From NCBI GenBank assembly GCA_963626805.1, contig CAVFXS010000033.1:1-60205 (forward strand): 60,205 nt of DNA. Reading direction: 5' to 3'. Every line of letters begins with the position of its first letter. The first letter of the stretch is position 1. Positions 48,159-57,403 of this stretch are shown one piece after another. This DNA is from CAG-632 sp963626805 (GTDB lineage Bacteria; Bacillota; Clostridia; Lachnospirales; Lachnospiraceae). Below the pieces are notes generated by a model. It searched no databases and was not told the origin of the DNA. It saw only the letters and a program-made list of their open reading frames with translations. A program made the position numbers and the translations under genes.

Positions 48159-51068
48159 ATGAAACGCATGGGTGCATATGATTTATTAGAGCAGGAAGCA
48201 ATTCCGGAGCTGTCGGCAACCGGATATATTTTCAGACATAGAAAGACAAAGGCAAGAGTGGTCGTGATCAGTAACGAGGATACCAATAAGGTATTTACCA
48301 TCGGATTTCGTACACCACCGCATGATGATACCGGAGTCCCGCATATCATGGAGCATTCTGTACTCTGCGGTTCCCGGAAATTCCCGGCAAAGGATCCGTT
48401 TGTAGAGCTGGCAAAGGGTTCTTTAAACACATTTTTAAATGCAATGACATATTCGGATAAGACCGTATATCCGATCGCCAGCTATAATGATAAGGATTTT
48501 CAGAATCTGATGGACGTTTATCTGGATGCGGTGTTCCATCCGAATATTTATATTCATCCGGAGATTATGAAGCAGGAGGGCTGGCATTATGAGCTGGAGG
48601 CTCCGGACGGTGAACTGACCTATAATGGTGTGGTTTACAACGAGATGAAGGGTGTCTATTCGGATCCGAATCAGGAGCTGGCACGGCTGATCCAGATGTC
48701 GTTGCTGCCGGATACGACCTATGCCTGTGAATCAGGTGGAGAGCCATCAGCGATTCCGACTCTGACACAGGAGGCATTTCTTGATTTCCATCGAAAATAT
48801 TATCATCCGTCCAATAGTTATATTTATCTCTATGGAAATATGGACGTGGAGGAGAAGCTTCGGTTTCTGGACGAGGAGTACCTGTGCCACTATGATTACC
48901 AGAAGGTGGATTCCAGAATCCATATGCAGATCGAGTATCCGGGACCGGTGAAGAAGACATATTCTTACTCTCTGGCAGAGTCAGAGGACATGAAGGATAA
49001 TACGTTCCTTTCTTATAATGCAGTGATCGGAACCAGTCTGCAGCCGGAGCTTTATATGGCATTGCAGCTGCTGCAGTCTGTACTGCTTGATATGCCGGGA
49101 GCACCGTTAAAGCAGGCACTGATCCAGGCAGGAATCGGTAAGGATATTGAGTCGTCTTATGACAGTACGATCCAGCAGCCGATCTTTTCGATCATTGCAC
49201 ACAATGCAAACGAAGAGGATCAGGATCGGTTTGAGCAGGTGATCCGCGATACGTTGCAGAAAATCTGCGAAGAAGGAGTACCGAAGAAGGCGATGCAGGC
49301 GGCAATCAATTCGCTGGAATTCCAGCTCCGGGAGTCTGATTTCGGTCGGTATCCGAAGGGACTCATGTATGGACTGAAGGCATTTGACAGCTGGTTATAT
49401 GATGATCGGGCACCGTTTATTCATATTAAGATGGATGAGACACTTGGTTTCATGAAACGTGGACTGGAGAACGGATTCTTTGAGCGCACGATTCAGACCT
49501 ATCTTCTGGACAATACACATCGGAGTCTGGTGGTACTGAAGCCGGAGCAGGGGTTAAATGAGAAGAAGGAACAGGTCATGAAGGCTTCTCTTGCAGAGTA
49601 TAAGGCATCCCTGAATCCGGGACAGATCAAACAGCTGATCGCGGATACAAAGGCATTGAAGGAATATCAAGCAGAGCCGTCTCCGGAAGAGGATATCCGG
49701 AAGATTCCGTTGCTTGAGATCGCGGATATCGAGCCAAAGATTCAGCCGCAGCAGAATGTGGTGAAGGATATGCTGGGGATTCCGGTGGTGGTACATCCGA
49801 TCTTTACAAACGGAATTGCTTATGTGCATCTGTGCTTTAAGCTGGATAAGCTTCCGGTCGAGATGCTGCCGTATGCGAACCTGCTGGCTGCTGTTATGGG
49901 TATGATCGACACAGAGCATTACAGCTATAATGAGCTGGCCAGTGAGATCCGGCTGAAATCCGGAAGCATCCGGACATCCTTTGATGTGCGGGGCAGTCTG
50001 AATGCGGACGAATATCTGCCGACCTTTGATGTGAAGGCGAAGATGCTGTATGAGCAGATTGATGATACATTTAAGCTGATCGAAGAACTGTTGCTGCACA
50101 GCCGGCTGAATGATACGAAGCGGCTGGCAGAGATTCTGGCAGAGATCAAGGCATCCATGAAACCGGATCTGCTGAGCCGCGGACATTCCACAGCTGCAGC
50201 CCGCACGATGTCCTATATCTCAATCGGGCAATATGTAAAAGAACGTGCAAAGGGTATTGATTACTATGAGTTTATTGATGATCTGAATCAGAACTTTGAG
50301 GCGAAGAAAGAGGATCTGGTGAAGCAGCTGCAGGCAGTGCTTGAGGAATTACTGCATAAGGAGAATCTGGTGATTTCTTATACCGGAGATAATGATGTGG
50401 AAGAAGCGATCGGCATGAATGTGACGCTGTTTTCCGTTTATCTGTCCAATCGGAGTGTCGCACATCAGTCGGAGCAGCTGAAGCCGGAGCTCCGCAATGA
50501 GGCATTTAAGACAGCCAGTCAGGTACAGTATGTGGCAACTGCCGGAAATTATAAGAAGGCAGGCTTTGAGACGACCGGTGCACTGCGGGTACTGGAGACG
50601 ATTTTCTCTTATGATTATCTGTGGATCAATGTGCGTGTACAGGGTGGCGCATATGGATGTATGTGCGGCTTCGGTGATAACGGAACCAGCTATCTGACCT
50701 CCTACCGGGATCCGAACCTGATGGAGACCTATGAGGTTTATCAGAAGGCAGCAGAGTATGTGGCAGGCTTCCATGCCGATGACAGGGATATGACCAAATA
50801 CATTATTGGTACGATCGGAACGGCAGATATTCCGTTAAATGCCTATGATCGCGGCGAGCGGGATTTCAATCTGTATCTGACCGGTATTTCGGATGAATAT
50901 CGTCAGAAGCGGAGGGATGAGCTGCTTTCTACGAACCAGGCAACGATTCGCGGACTGGCACAGTTGGTTCAGTCTGTGATCTCATCCGGTGCGATCTGTG
51001 TGATCGGAAACGAGAAGAAGATCGAGCAGGAAGCAGAGCATTTCAAGAATATCAGAACGGTATTTTAG
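48159..51068 (+). CDS. M16C zinc peptidase (presequence protease/insulinase family)
   Basis: A 969-residue single-chain M16C peptidase. The inverted zinc motif HIMEH (about residues 62-66) is followed by the downstream Glu in GVVYNEMKGVYSDP. It has four homologous M16 domains with a linker of about 50 residues in the middle. PreP-type enzymes degrade peptides of up to about 65 residues inside a closed chamber; here the enzyme has no signal peptide and is cytosolic. The ATG at 48159 has a perfect AAGGAGG; the GTG seven codons upstream is not used. It is followed by era. Confidence 0.95.
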   Translation: MKRMGAYDLLEQEAIPELSATGYIFRHRKTKARVVVISNEDTNKVFTIGFRTPPHDDTGVPHIMEHSVLCGSRKFPAKDPFVELAKGSLNTFLNAMTYSDKTVYPIASYNDKDFQNLMDVYLDAVFHPNIYIHPEIMKQEGWHYELEAPDGELTYNGVVYNEMKGVYSDPNQELARLIQMSLLPDTTYACESGGEPSAIPTLTQEAFLDFHRKYYHPSNSYIYLYGNMDVEEKLRFLDEEYLCHYDYQKVDSRIHMQIEYPGPVKKTYSYSLAESEDMKDNTFLSYNAVIGTSLQPELYMALQLLQSVLLDMPGAPLKQALIQAGIGKDIESSYDSTIQQPIFSIIAHNANEEDQDRFEQVIRDTLQKICEEGVPKKAMQAAINSLEFQLRESDFGRYPKGLMYGLKAFDSWLYDDRAPFIHIKMDETLGFMKRGLENGFFERTIQTYLLDNTHRSLVVLKPEQGLNEKKEQVMKASLAEYKASLNPGQIKQLIADTKALKEYQAEPSPEEDIRKIPLLEIADIEPKIQPQQNVVKDMLGIPVVVHPIFTNGIAYVHLCFKLDKLPVEMLPYANLLAAVMGMIDTEHYSYNELASEIRLKSGSIRTSFDVRGSLNADEYLPTFDVKAKMLYEQIDDTFKLIEELLLHSRLNDTKRLAEILAEIKASMKPDLLSRGHSTAAARTMSYISIGQYVKERAKGIDYYEFIDDLNQNFEAKKEDLVKQLQAVLEELLHKENLVISYTGDNDVEEAIGMNVTLFSVYLSNRSVAHQSEQLKPELRNEAFKTASQVQYVATAGNYKKAGFETTGALRVLETIFSYDYLWINVRVQGGAYGCMCGFGDNGTSYLTSYRDPNLMETYEVYQKAAEYVAGFHADDRDMTKYIIGTIGTADIPLNAYDRGERDFNLYLTGISDEYRQKRRDELLSTNQATIRGLAQLVQSVISSGAICVIGNEKKIEQEAEHFKNIRTVF

Positions 51069-51078
51069 AGGAGATAGC

Positions 51079-51981
51079 ATGAAACAGACATATAAATCCG
51101 GATTTGTTACGATCATTGGCAGACCCAACGTAGGAAAATCCACATTGATGAATCATCTGGTAGGGCAGAAGATTGCCATTACCAGTAATAAAGCACAGAC
51201 GACGAGAAACCGGATCCAGACGGTATATACCTGTGAGGATGGACAGATTGTCTTTCTGGATACACCGGGGATTAACCGGGCGAAAAACAAGCTGGGTGAA
51301 TATATGATGAGTGCTGTGAATTCGGCACTGAGTGAGATGGATGTTGTATTATGGCTGGTAGAACCGACCACCTATATCGGTAAGGGAGAGCAGGCGATCA
51401 TTGAGCGTCTGAAAACGGTGCATACACCGATCATCCTTGTGATCAATAAGATTGATACCGTAGAGAAGCAGGCGGTTGAGGCGGCGATGGAGACATACCG
51501 GAAGGAGTATTCCTTTGATGCAGTCATTCCGGTGTCCGCATTGCGTGACCGGAATACGAAGGATGTGATCCGGGCGATTCTAAAATATCTGCCGGAAGGA
51601 CCGCAGTATTATGATGAGGATACGATCACGGATCAGCCGGAGCGACAGATTGTGGCAGAAATTATCCGGGAGAAGGCATTGCGGTGCCTGGATCATGAGA
51701 TCCCGCACGGGATCGCAGTGGTGATCGATGCTATGAAGGATCGTCCGGGGAAGAATATTGTGGATATTGATGCTACGATCATCTGCGAGCGGGATTCGCA
51801 TAAGGGAATTATTATCGGAAAGCAGGGCGCTATGCTGAAGAAGATCGGGACACAGGCCCGGCTGGATATGGAGAAGCTGCTGGATACCAAGGTAAACCTG
51901 AAGCTGTGGGTAAAGGTGAAAAAGGACTGGCGGGACAGTGACTATCTGTTAAAGAACTTTGGATTCGAGCAGAGGGAGTGA
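51079..51981 (+). CDS. era: GTPase Era
   Basis: A 300-residue GTPase for 30S maturation. G1 GRPNVGKST (about residues 14-22), the TTRNRIQTVY switch, G3 DTPG, G4 NKID and a C-terminal KH domain with IIGKQGAMLKKIG. It has full length. recO follows after 6 bases, a common arrangement in Firmicutes. Confidence 0.98.
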   Translation: MKQTYKSGFVTIIGRPNVGKSTLMNHLVGQKIAITSNKAQTTRNRIQTVYTCEDGQIVFLDTPGINRAKNKLGEYMMSAVNSALSEMDVVLWLVEPTTYIGKGEQAIIERLKTVHTPIILVINKIDTVEKQAVEAAMETYRKEYSFDAVIPVSALRDRNTKDVIRAILKYLPEGPQYYDEDTITDQPERQIVAEIIREKALRCLDHEIPHGIAVVIDAMKDRPGKNIVDIDATIICERDSHKGIIIGKQGAMLKKIGTQARLDMEKLLDTKVNLKLWVKVKKDWRDSDYLLKNFGFEQRE

Positions 51982-51987
51982 TGAAGC

Positions 51988-52743
51988 ATGCAGACGGAAG
52001 TGACCGGAATGGTGTTAAAGGCAACACCGGTAGGTGACTATGACAGGCGGCTGGTGATCCTGACGAAGGAACGTGGAAAGATTTCCGCGTTTGTCCGGGG
52101 CGTCCGACGTGTCGGGAATCCATTGACAGCAGCCAGCCAGCCGTTTACCTATGGAAGATTTGCACTGTTTTCCGGACGGGATGCGTATCGGGTACAGAGT
52201 ATAGAGGTGCAAAATTATTTTGATGAAGTAAAGATGGATCTGGACGGAATTACATATGGTACGTATTTCTGTGAACTGGCGGAGCATCTGACACATGAGA
52301 ATCTGGATGACAGAGAGCAGCTGAAGCTTCTGTATGTGACACTTCGTGCGATCGCGAAGAAGCAGGTCCCGGCGGAGCTGATCCGGCGGATCTATGAGAT
52401 TCGGGCAATGGCACTGGACGGAGAGGAGATGCAGGTATTTTCCTGTGTACGCTGTGGCAATCAGGGAACCGGATATGTATTCCGGGCAAGGCAGGGCGGA
52501 CTGGTCTGTGTGGATCATTGTCTGGTGGATTATGATATCAGCGAATTGTTAAGTCCATCTACGGTATATACATTACAGTTTATCCTGAGTACGACACTGG
52601 AAAAGCTGTATTCCTTTCAGGTGTCGGCAGAGGTACAGCAGGAGCTGAATCAGATCTGTACGGATTTTCTGGCGGAATATACGGACCGAAGCCTTAAATC
52701 CGCAGAATTTCTTGATTCTCTCTCTTGCAATCCGGTGGATTAA
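51988..52743 (+). CDS. recO: DNA repair protein RecO
   Basis: A 251-residue protein of the RecFOR pathway. An N-terminal OB fold (TGMVLKATPVGDYDRRLVILT), a helical core and the zinc finger CVRCG...CVDHC (about residues 152-178) are visible. It loads RecA onto SSB-coated DNA. Cotranscribed with era. Confidence 0.96.
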   Translation: MQTEVTGMVLKATPVGDYDRRLVILTKERGKISAFVRGVRRVGNPLTAASQPFTYGRFALFSGRDAYRVQSIEVQNYFDEVKMDLDGITYGTYFCELAEHLTHENLDDREQLKLLYVTLRAIAKKQVPAELIRRIYEIRAMALDGEEMQVFSCVRCGNQGTGYVFRARQGGLVCVDHCLVDYDISELLSPSTVYTLQFILSTTLEKLYSFQVSAEVQQELNQICTDFLAEYTDRSLKSAEFLDSLSCNPVD

Positions 52744-52804
52744 ACGTTACAATGATAAAGCCATTATAGAATGGATATCGTATATCAGGCAGGAGGATTT
52801 CGGA

Positions 52805-53368
52805 ATGAAACAGGGGCTTTTGATAGTTGGAATCGTGCTGAGTGCAGTGCTTTTAGCCGGATGCACCGGTGGTGTGGATTCGATCACGACGAATACCATG
52901 ACGGTTCATAAGGACGGAAAGATCGCAGATGTTTCTGTCGAGGATTTTTCGGACGGAGATTACAGTATGACCGATCTGGAGCAGTTTGTAACGGATGAGG
53001 TAAATGATTATAATACCACCAATGGAGATGGCAGTATTGAGATCAAGGAGATACAGACGGAGAACAGTCTGGCAAAGCTGGAGTTGACATATCAGGATAT
53101 GGCAACGTATAATGCATTCAATCATACGGAGTATGTGCTGAAGGATGCTGCGCAGGCGGGCCTGTCCGGTGATTTTACAGTGAAGTCGGACGGAACGACA
53201 GTGAAGGCTGCTGATATTGATACAGACGGACTGAAGGTGTTGGAGGTCAGTGATGCGATGAACATTGTCTGCAAAGGCAAGGTGCAGTATTATAACTCTT
53301 ATGTAACAGAAGTGAACGGTACGTATACGGCGAGCGGTGAAGGCGTTGCTGTAATCGTATTTAAATAA
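52805..53368 (+). CDS. Small lipoprotein of unknown function
   Basis: A 187-residue lipoprotein (signal MKQGLLIVGIVLSAVLLAGC, Cys 20). The mature part has a TNTMTVHKDGKIADVSVEDF start and alternating polar/hydrophobic strands. Start set at ATG 52805 with AGGAGG; the longer frame lies in recO. Similar lipoproteins next to recO/glyS appear, to my memory, in other Lachnospiraceae, without assigned function. Confidence 0.75.
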   Translation: MKQGLLIVGIVLSAVLLAGCTGGVDSITTNTMTVHKDGKIADVSVEDFSDGDYSMTDLEQFVTDEVNDYNTTNGDGSIEIKEIQTENSLAKLELTYQDMATYNAFNHTEYVLKDAAQAGLSGDFTVKSDGTTVKAADIDTDGLKVLEVSDAMNIVCKGKVQYYNSYVTEVNGTYTASGEGVAVIVFK

Positions 53369-53413
53369 TTGCCGCAGGCAATGAACGAGACTAAAATGAG
53401 CGAGGTTGGAAAA

Positions 53414-54802
53414 ATGGAAAAAACTATGGATAAGATCGTTGCGTTAGCAAAAGCAAGAGGTTTTGTATACCCGGGTTCAGAGATTTACGGCGGACTGGCA
53501 AATACCTGGGATTACGGTAATCTTGGTGTTGAGCTGAAGAACAACGTAAAACGTGCTTGGTGGAAGAAGTTTATTCAGGAGAATCCATATAATGTAGGTG
53601 TTGACTGTGCGATTCTGATGAATCCGCAGACATGGGTAGCTTCCGGACATCTTGCCGGATTCGCAGATCCGTTGATGGATTGTAAGGAGTGTCATGAGCG
53701 GTTCCGTGCAGATAAGCTGATCGAGGACTATGCAGAGGAGCATGGCAGTGATCTGGGTGGTTCTGTAGACGGATGGAGTCAGGATCAGATGATGGATTTT
53801 ATCGAAAATAACCAGGTACCATGTCCAACCTGTGGAAAGCATAATTTTACAGATATCCGTCAGTTTAATCTGATGTTTAAGACCTTCCAGGGTGTTACAG
53901 AGGATGCTAAGAATACTGTATATCTGAGACCGGAGACCGCACAGGGTATTTTCGTAAACTTCAAGAATGTACAGAGAACCTCCCGTAAGAAGATTCCGTT
54001 TGGTATCGGTCAGATCGGTAAATCATTCCGAAATGAGATCACACCGGGTAACTTTACTTTCCGTACCAGAGAGTTTGAGCAGATGGAGCTGGAGTTCTTC
54101 TGTGAACCGGGAACTGATCTGGAATGGTTCACCTACTGGAGACAGTTCTGTATCGACTGGCTGAAGAATCTTGGCATGAAGGAAGAAGAAATGCGTGCAA
54201 GAGATCATTCTCCGGAAGAGCTTTGCTTCTATAGTAAGGGTACTACAGATATTGAGTTCCTGTTCCCATTCGGCTGGGGTGAGTTATGGGGTATTGCAGA
54301 CCGTACCGACTATGACCTGACACAGCATCAGAAGACATCCGGTGAGCCGATGGACTACTTTGATGATGAGAAGAAGGAGAAGTATATCCCATATGTAATC
54401 GAGCCTTCGTTAGGTGCAGATCGTGTAACTCTGGCATTCTTATGCAGCGCTTATGATGAAGAAGAGTTAGAGGGCGGTGATGTCCGGACTGTATTACATT
54501 TCCATCCGGCACTGGCACCGGTTAAGATCGGTGTGCTTCCGTTATCTAAGAAGCTGAATGAAGGTGCAGAGAAAATTTATGCAGAGCTTTCTAAATATTA
54601 TAACTGTGAGTATGACGACAGAGGAAATATCGGTAAGCGGTATCGTCGTCAGGATGAGATCGGTACTCCGTTCTGTATCACATATGATTTTGAATCAGAG
54701 GAGGATGGCGCCGTAACGGTACGTGATCGTGATACCATGGAACAGGAGCGCATTAAGATTGAAGATCTGAAGGCTTATTTTGAAGAGAAGATGAAATTCT
54801 AG
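53414..54802 (+). CDS. glyS: Glycyl-tRNA synthetase (dimeric type)
   Basis: A 462-residue class II synthetase of the alpha2 type (GlyQS-like single chain). It starts MEKTMDKIVALAKARGFVYPGSEIYGG, has two zinc-finger-like Cys pairs (CKEC and CPTCGKH), motif 2 FRNEITPGNFTFRTREFEQM and motif 3 LGADRVTLAFL. The ATG at 53414 follows GAGGTTGG; frames from TTG 53369 or ATG 53381 are possible but add an atypical N-terminus. No T-box leader precedes it; it follows the lipoprotein directly. Full length for the family. Confidence 0.97.
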   Translation: MEKTMDKIVALAKARGFVYPGSEIYGGLANTWDYGNLGVELKNNVKRAWWKKFIQENPYNVGVDCAILMNPQTWVASGHLAGFADPLMDCKECHERFRADKLIEDYAEEHGSDLGGSVDGWSQDQMMDFIENNQVPCPTCGKHNFTDIRQFNLMFKTFQGVTEDAKNTVYLRPETAQGIFVNFKNVQRTSRKKIPFGIGQIGKSFRNEITPGNFTFRTREFEQMELEFFCEPGTDLEWFTYWRQFCIDWLKNLGMKEEEMRARDHSPEELCFYSKGTTDIEFLFPFGWGELWGIADRTDYDLTQHQKTSGEPMDYFDDEKKEKYIPYVIEPSLGADRVTLAFLCSAYDEEELEGGDVRTVLHFHPALAPVKIGVLPLSKKLNEGAEKIYAELSKYYNCEYDDRGNIGKRYRRQDEIGTPFCITYDFESEEDGAVTVRDRDTMEQERIKIEDLKAYFEEKMKF

Positions 54803-54868
54803 TTGGACCTGAACAGAAAGAGTCAGATTCTGTTCATAAGGACAATACAAATGATATAAAACATAAAG

Positions 54869-54911
54869 GGCTGTGCATTAATATTTCTGATTATAAATGC
54901 ACAGCCTTTTT
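54869..54911. terminator. Terminator after glyS
   Basis: GGCTGTGCATT (54869-54879) pairs with AATGCACAGCC (54896-54906), then TTTTTATG. It works mainly for the plus strand; the A-rich left flank also allows the minus strand. Confidence 0.85.
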
Positions 54912-54977
54912 ATGTGGATTTCTATATGCTGCATCCAGTGATTCCCGGACGACTTATTGAGCTGTGGGGCAGATGAA

Positions 54978-55754
54978 CTACCTGGACTGCTCTTCCAGCT
55001 CATTGATTACGCTAGTTAAGAATTTCAACGAAGTCTTGATCGATTTATTGATCTCGCCGGAGTTGACAGCCAGCTTACCGAACTCAGAGGCAACGACTGC
55101 GAAACCACGACCGAACTCGCCGGCTCTGGCAGCCTCGATCGAAGCGTTTAGAGATAAGATCTTCTGCTTGCTCTCAATCTTGTCCAGTGCCAATGATTCG
55201 GCATTGATCTCATCAATCAGATCGGCAGCCTTTGAAATATTCTCTTCTAGAGCACTCACCAGAGAACTGCTGGATGACTGGTTATATTCGAGATTTACCA
55301 GATTGTTTATCAGAGTCTGAAGAAGTCTGGCGGCAGCCTGTGCTGTAACCGTTTCCTTCACCGATACCTGATGCAGAGCTTCCAGATATGCATCAGGATT
55401 AATTCCCTGCTCGGAAGCTTCAGCAGCAAATGTATCATCATCAGGTTCCTCTGCTAAAAACTGACCGGCAATGATATTGCCAATGCAATTACCGTCTGCC
55501 TGAATCGGTACAGTGAAGTAGGTGAGTCCACCATAGGTAAACCAGCTGATATCACTGTCATCATGACCAACATGGTGACGCAGATCATCAGCCATAGTGT
55601 GCTGATACTTCTCATAGAAATCTGTATAACCGAATTCTTTTGTAATATAATTCGTGTCTTTGTCAATTGCTACGGCTGACATACCGGTGGACATTGTCCA
55701 ATCTTCCAAAATCTGTTCTAATAATGAAAGATTCACGAAATCTGTTATTGCCAT
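54978..55754 (-). CDS. Soluble PocR-domain mini chemoreceptor
   Basis: A 258-residue protein with no TM helix. The N-terminal part (about residues 5-130) resembles the PocR ligand-binding domain (SWFTYGGLTYFTVPIQADGNCIGNIIAGQFL). The C-terminal part ends with a short MCP signalling tip (SLNASIEAARAGEFGRGFAVVASEFGKLA). The normal MCP cytoplasmic hairpin is about twice as long. Start set at the ATG at 55754 after ATGGGGG. No chemotaxis genes are nearby. It may sense a small metabolite and act on CheA or another partner. Confidence 0.8.
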   Translation of the reverse strand: MAITDFVNLSLLEQILEDWTMSTGMSAVAIDKDTNYITKEFGYTDFYEKYQHTMADDLRHHVGHDDSDISWFTYGGLTYFTVPIQADGNCIGNIIAGQFLAEEPDDDTFAAEASEQGINPDAYLEALHQVSVKETVTAQAAARLLQTLINNLVNLEYNQSSSSSLVSALEENISKAADLIDEINAESLALDKIESKQKILSLNASIEAARAGEFGRGFAVVASEFGKLAVNSGEINKSIKTSLKFLTSVINELEEQSR

Positions 55755-55889
55755 AATGTAAACCCCCATGTTCCATAGATTCATGCCATGTGAAATGGCA
55801 AATAGCATAAGCTACTTATAATTATAGCTAAAATGCATATTTTTGCAACAATTTACCCCCGAAAAAATAAAAAAATGACGATTTTTTTG

Positions 55890-55918
55890 TTGACATAACA
55901 AATATGGTTTGTTAGAAT
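55890..55918 (+). promoter_or_regulatory. Promoter of the NlpC/P60 gene with dyad in the spacer
   Basis: TTGACA (55890-55895) and TAGAAT (55913-55918) are 17 bases apart. The spacer holds the dyad TAACAAA-N5-TTTGTTA (55896-55914), a possible operator. Confidence 0.7.
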
Positions 55919-55923
55919 ACAAA

Positions 55924-55951
55924 TGTAACAAGTTGTAACAGATTTGTAATA
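55924..55951 (+). promoter_or_regulatory. WalR-like TGTAA repeats
   Basis: TGTAAC repeats start at 55924 and 55934, and TGTAAT at 55945. The last two form TGTAAC-N5-TGTAAT, the WalR (YycF) box. They lie at the predicted transcription start, as in WalR-repressed promoters. Confidence 0.6.
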
Positions 55952-55974
55952 ATTACGAAAAGATGGAGTAATAA

Positions 55975-57150
55975 ATGAAAAAAACAATAATCAGTGCCGC
56001 AGTTATGCTAGCTATGGGTGCAAGTGTGACGTTTGGTGCAAACATGATAACGGAATATCAACAGCCGAAGACAGCAGTCGCTGTGCAGGATGAAGTAATG
56101 GAGACAGGGATTTCAGCCAGAGAGGTTGCGGTTCTGAAGAGTGATAACGAGGCAGAGACCGAAGAAGCAACCGAAGCAGTCGAAGTAGAAGAAGTGGTGG
56201 AGGAAACAGTGACCGAAGCACCGGAGTGTGAATATCCGGAGTGGCAGGAATATGCAGTTGCCAACATCGAAGGAAGCCTTCGGGTTCGTGCAGAAGCAAA
56301 TACGGATGCAGAAATCGTTGGCAAGTTATATCCGTATGCAGTTGCTCATGTGGTAGAACGGGGCGAAGAGTGGTCTAAGGTTGAGTCTGGTTCTGTTGTC
56401 GGTTACGTAGCAAATGAATTTCTGATGTTTGGAGATGAGGCAGGTGCTTATATTACTGAGAATTATAGGTATTGTGCAACTGTTGAGGTTCCTGCACTGA
56501 ACGTTCGTCAGGAGCAGAGTACCGAGAGTGAGTGCATCGGTTCTGTCACAGGTGGACAGGAGATGGATGTATTAGGCGAGACGGATGAATGGGTAGAGAT
56601 TCGGTATAATGATGATACAGTTGGTTATGTGGCAAAAGAGTTTGTGGAGGTTGCCTGGAATTATCCAACAGCTATGACGCTGGAAGAAGAGCAGGCGATG
56701 ATTGAGGCAGCACTGGCTGAGAAAGCAGCAAAGTCAGCACAGACCACATCAAGATCATCCGAGATTGCAGTGCTTCCTCCAGTAAATACTTCTGCAGAGG
56801 GACTTGCACTTGGTCAGGAGATCGCCAGCTATGCATGCCAGTTCGTTGGCAATCCATATGTATATGGTGGAAGCAGTCTGACAAACGGCACTGACTGTAG
56901 TGGTTTTACGATGGCTGTGTATGCACAGTTCGGTTATTCCTTAAGCCATTCATCTGCAGTTCAGATGAGCCAAGGTACAGCAGTATCTTTGGATGCGGTA
57001 CAGCCGGGTGATATCATCTGTTATTCCGGACATGTGGGTCTGTATATTGGCGGTGGGCAGATCGTTCACGCCAGCACAGAGTCAACAGGTATTATTATTT
57101 CAAATATGTATTACACTTCTCCGATCGGAGCAAGAAGAATCGTTCAGTAG
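55975..57150 (+). CDS. SH3b-NlpC/P60 cell-wall hydrolase
   Basis: A 391-residue exported peptidoglycan hydrolase. A signal peptide (about residues 1-25), a Glu/Val-rich linker (about 45-85), two bacterial SH3 domains (about 93-145 and 160-225; each with SLRVRAEAN or ALNVRQEQS) and a C-terminal NlpC/P60 domain with Cys in TDCSGFTMAVY (Cys about 308), His in GHVGLYIGG and a third His in IVHAST. It should cut D-Glu-mDAP bonds in stem peptides. Strongly expressed, with its own promoter and terminator; a WalR-like box fits cell-wall control. Confidence 0.95.
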   Translation: MKKTIISAAVMLAMGASVTFGANMITEYQQPKTAVAVQDEVMETGISAREVAVLKSDNEAETEEATEAVEVEEVVEETVTEAPECEYPEWQEYAVANIEGSLRVRAEANTDAEIVGKLYPYAVAHVVERGEEWSKVESGSVVGYVANEFLMFGDEAGAYITENYRYCATVEVPALNVRQEQSTESECIGSVTGGQEMDVLGETDEWVEIRYNDDTVGYVAKEFVEVAWNYPTAMTLEEEQAMIEAALAEKAAKSAQTTSRSSEIAVLPPVNTSAEGLALGQEIASYACQFVGNPYVYGGSSLTNGTDCSGFTMAVYAQFGYSLSHSSAVQMSQGTAVSLDAVQPGDIICYSGHVGLYIGGGQIVHASTESTGIIISNMYYTSPIGARRIVQ

Positions 57151-57179
57151 TAATTGTGTGTGTGGCAACACTTTAACGG

Positions 57180-57210
57180 AACCGATGCCCGTTGTGGCAT
57201 CGGTTTTTTA
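57180..57210 (+). terminator. Rho-independent terminator
   Basis: AACCGATGCC pairs with GGCATCGGTT, followed by TTTTA. It ends the hydrolase transcript. Confidence 0.92.
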
Positions 57211-57309
57211 CATTATGGCGGAGAAAAGTAAGAAAAAAGAACCGGTTGGCAATATCTCATTTGAAATATATAAAATATAGGTAAAATTTAAAATATTTCG
57301 CGAAAATGA

Positions 57310-57338
57310 CTTCAAAAAAGATAAAAATATGGTATAAT
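57310..57338 (+). promoter_or_regulatory. Promoter of ppdK
   Basis: A perfect TATAAT (57333-57338) lies 17 bases after CTTCAA (57310-57315). The leader of about 60 bases ends in AGGAGG. Confidence 0.6.
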
Positions 57339-57403
57339 GATTTACAGTGGCTGTATTTATAGGTACAGGCAAGAATATTCAACACTTAGGAGGTAAGTAA
57401 CAA

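Noticed and set aside
53369..53413. Upstream start (TTG 53369) for glycyl-tRNA synthetase
   Set aside because: The ATG at 53414 has a better ribosome binding site and gives the usual family N-terminus; the extra 15 residues look unnatural.
57215..57280. 21-codon ORF between the hydrolase terminator and ppdK
   Set aside because: No ribosome binding site and Lys-rich, AT-driven content; it lies after the hydrolase terminator and before the ppdK promoter, in a stretch with no promoter of its own that I could find.
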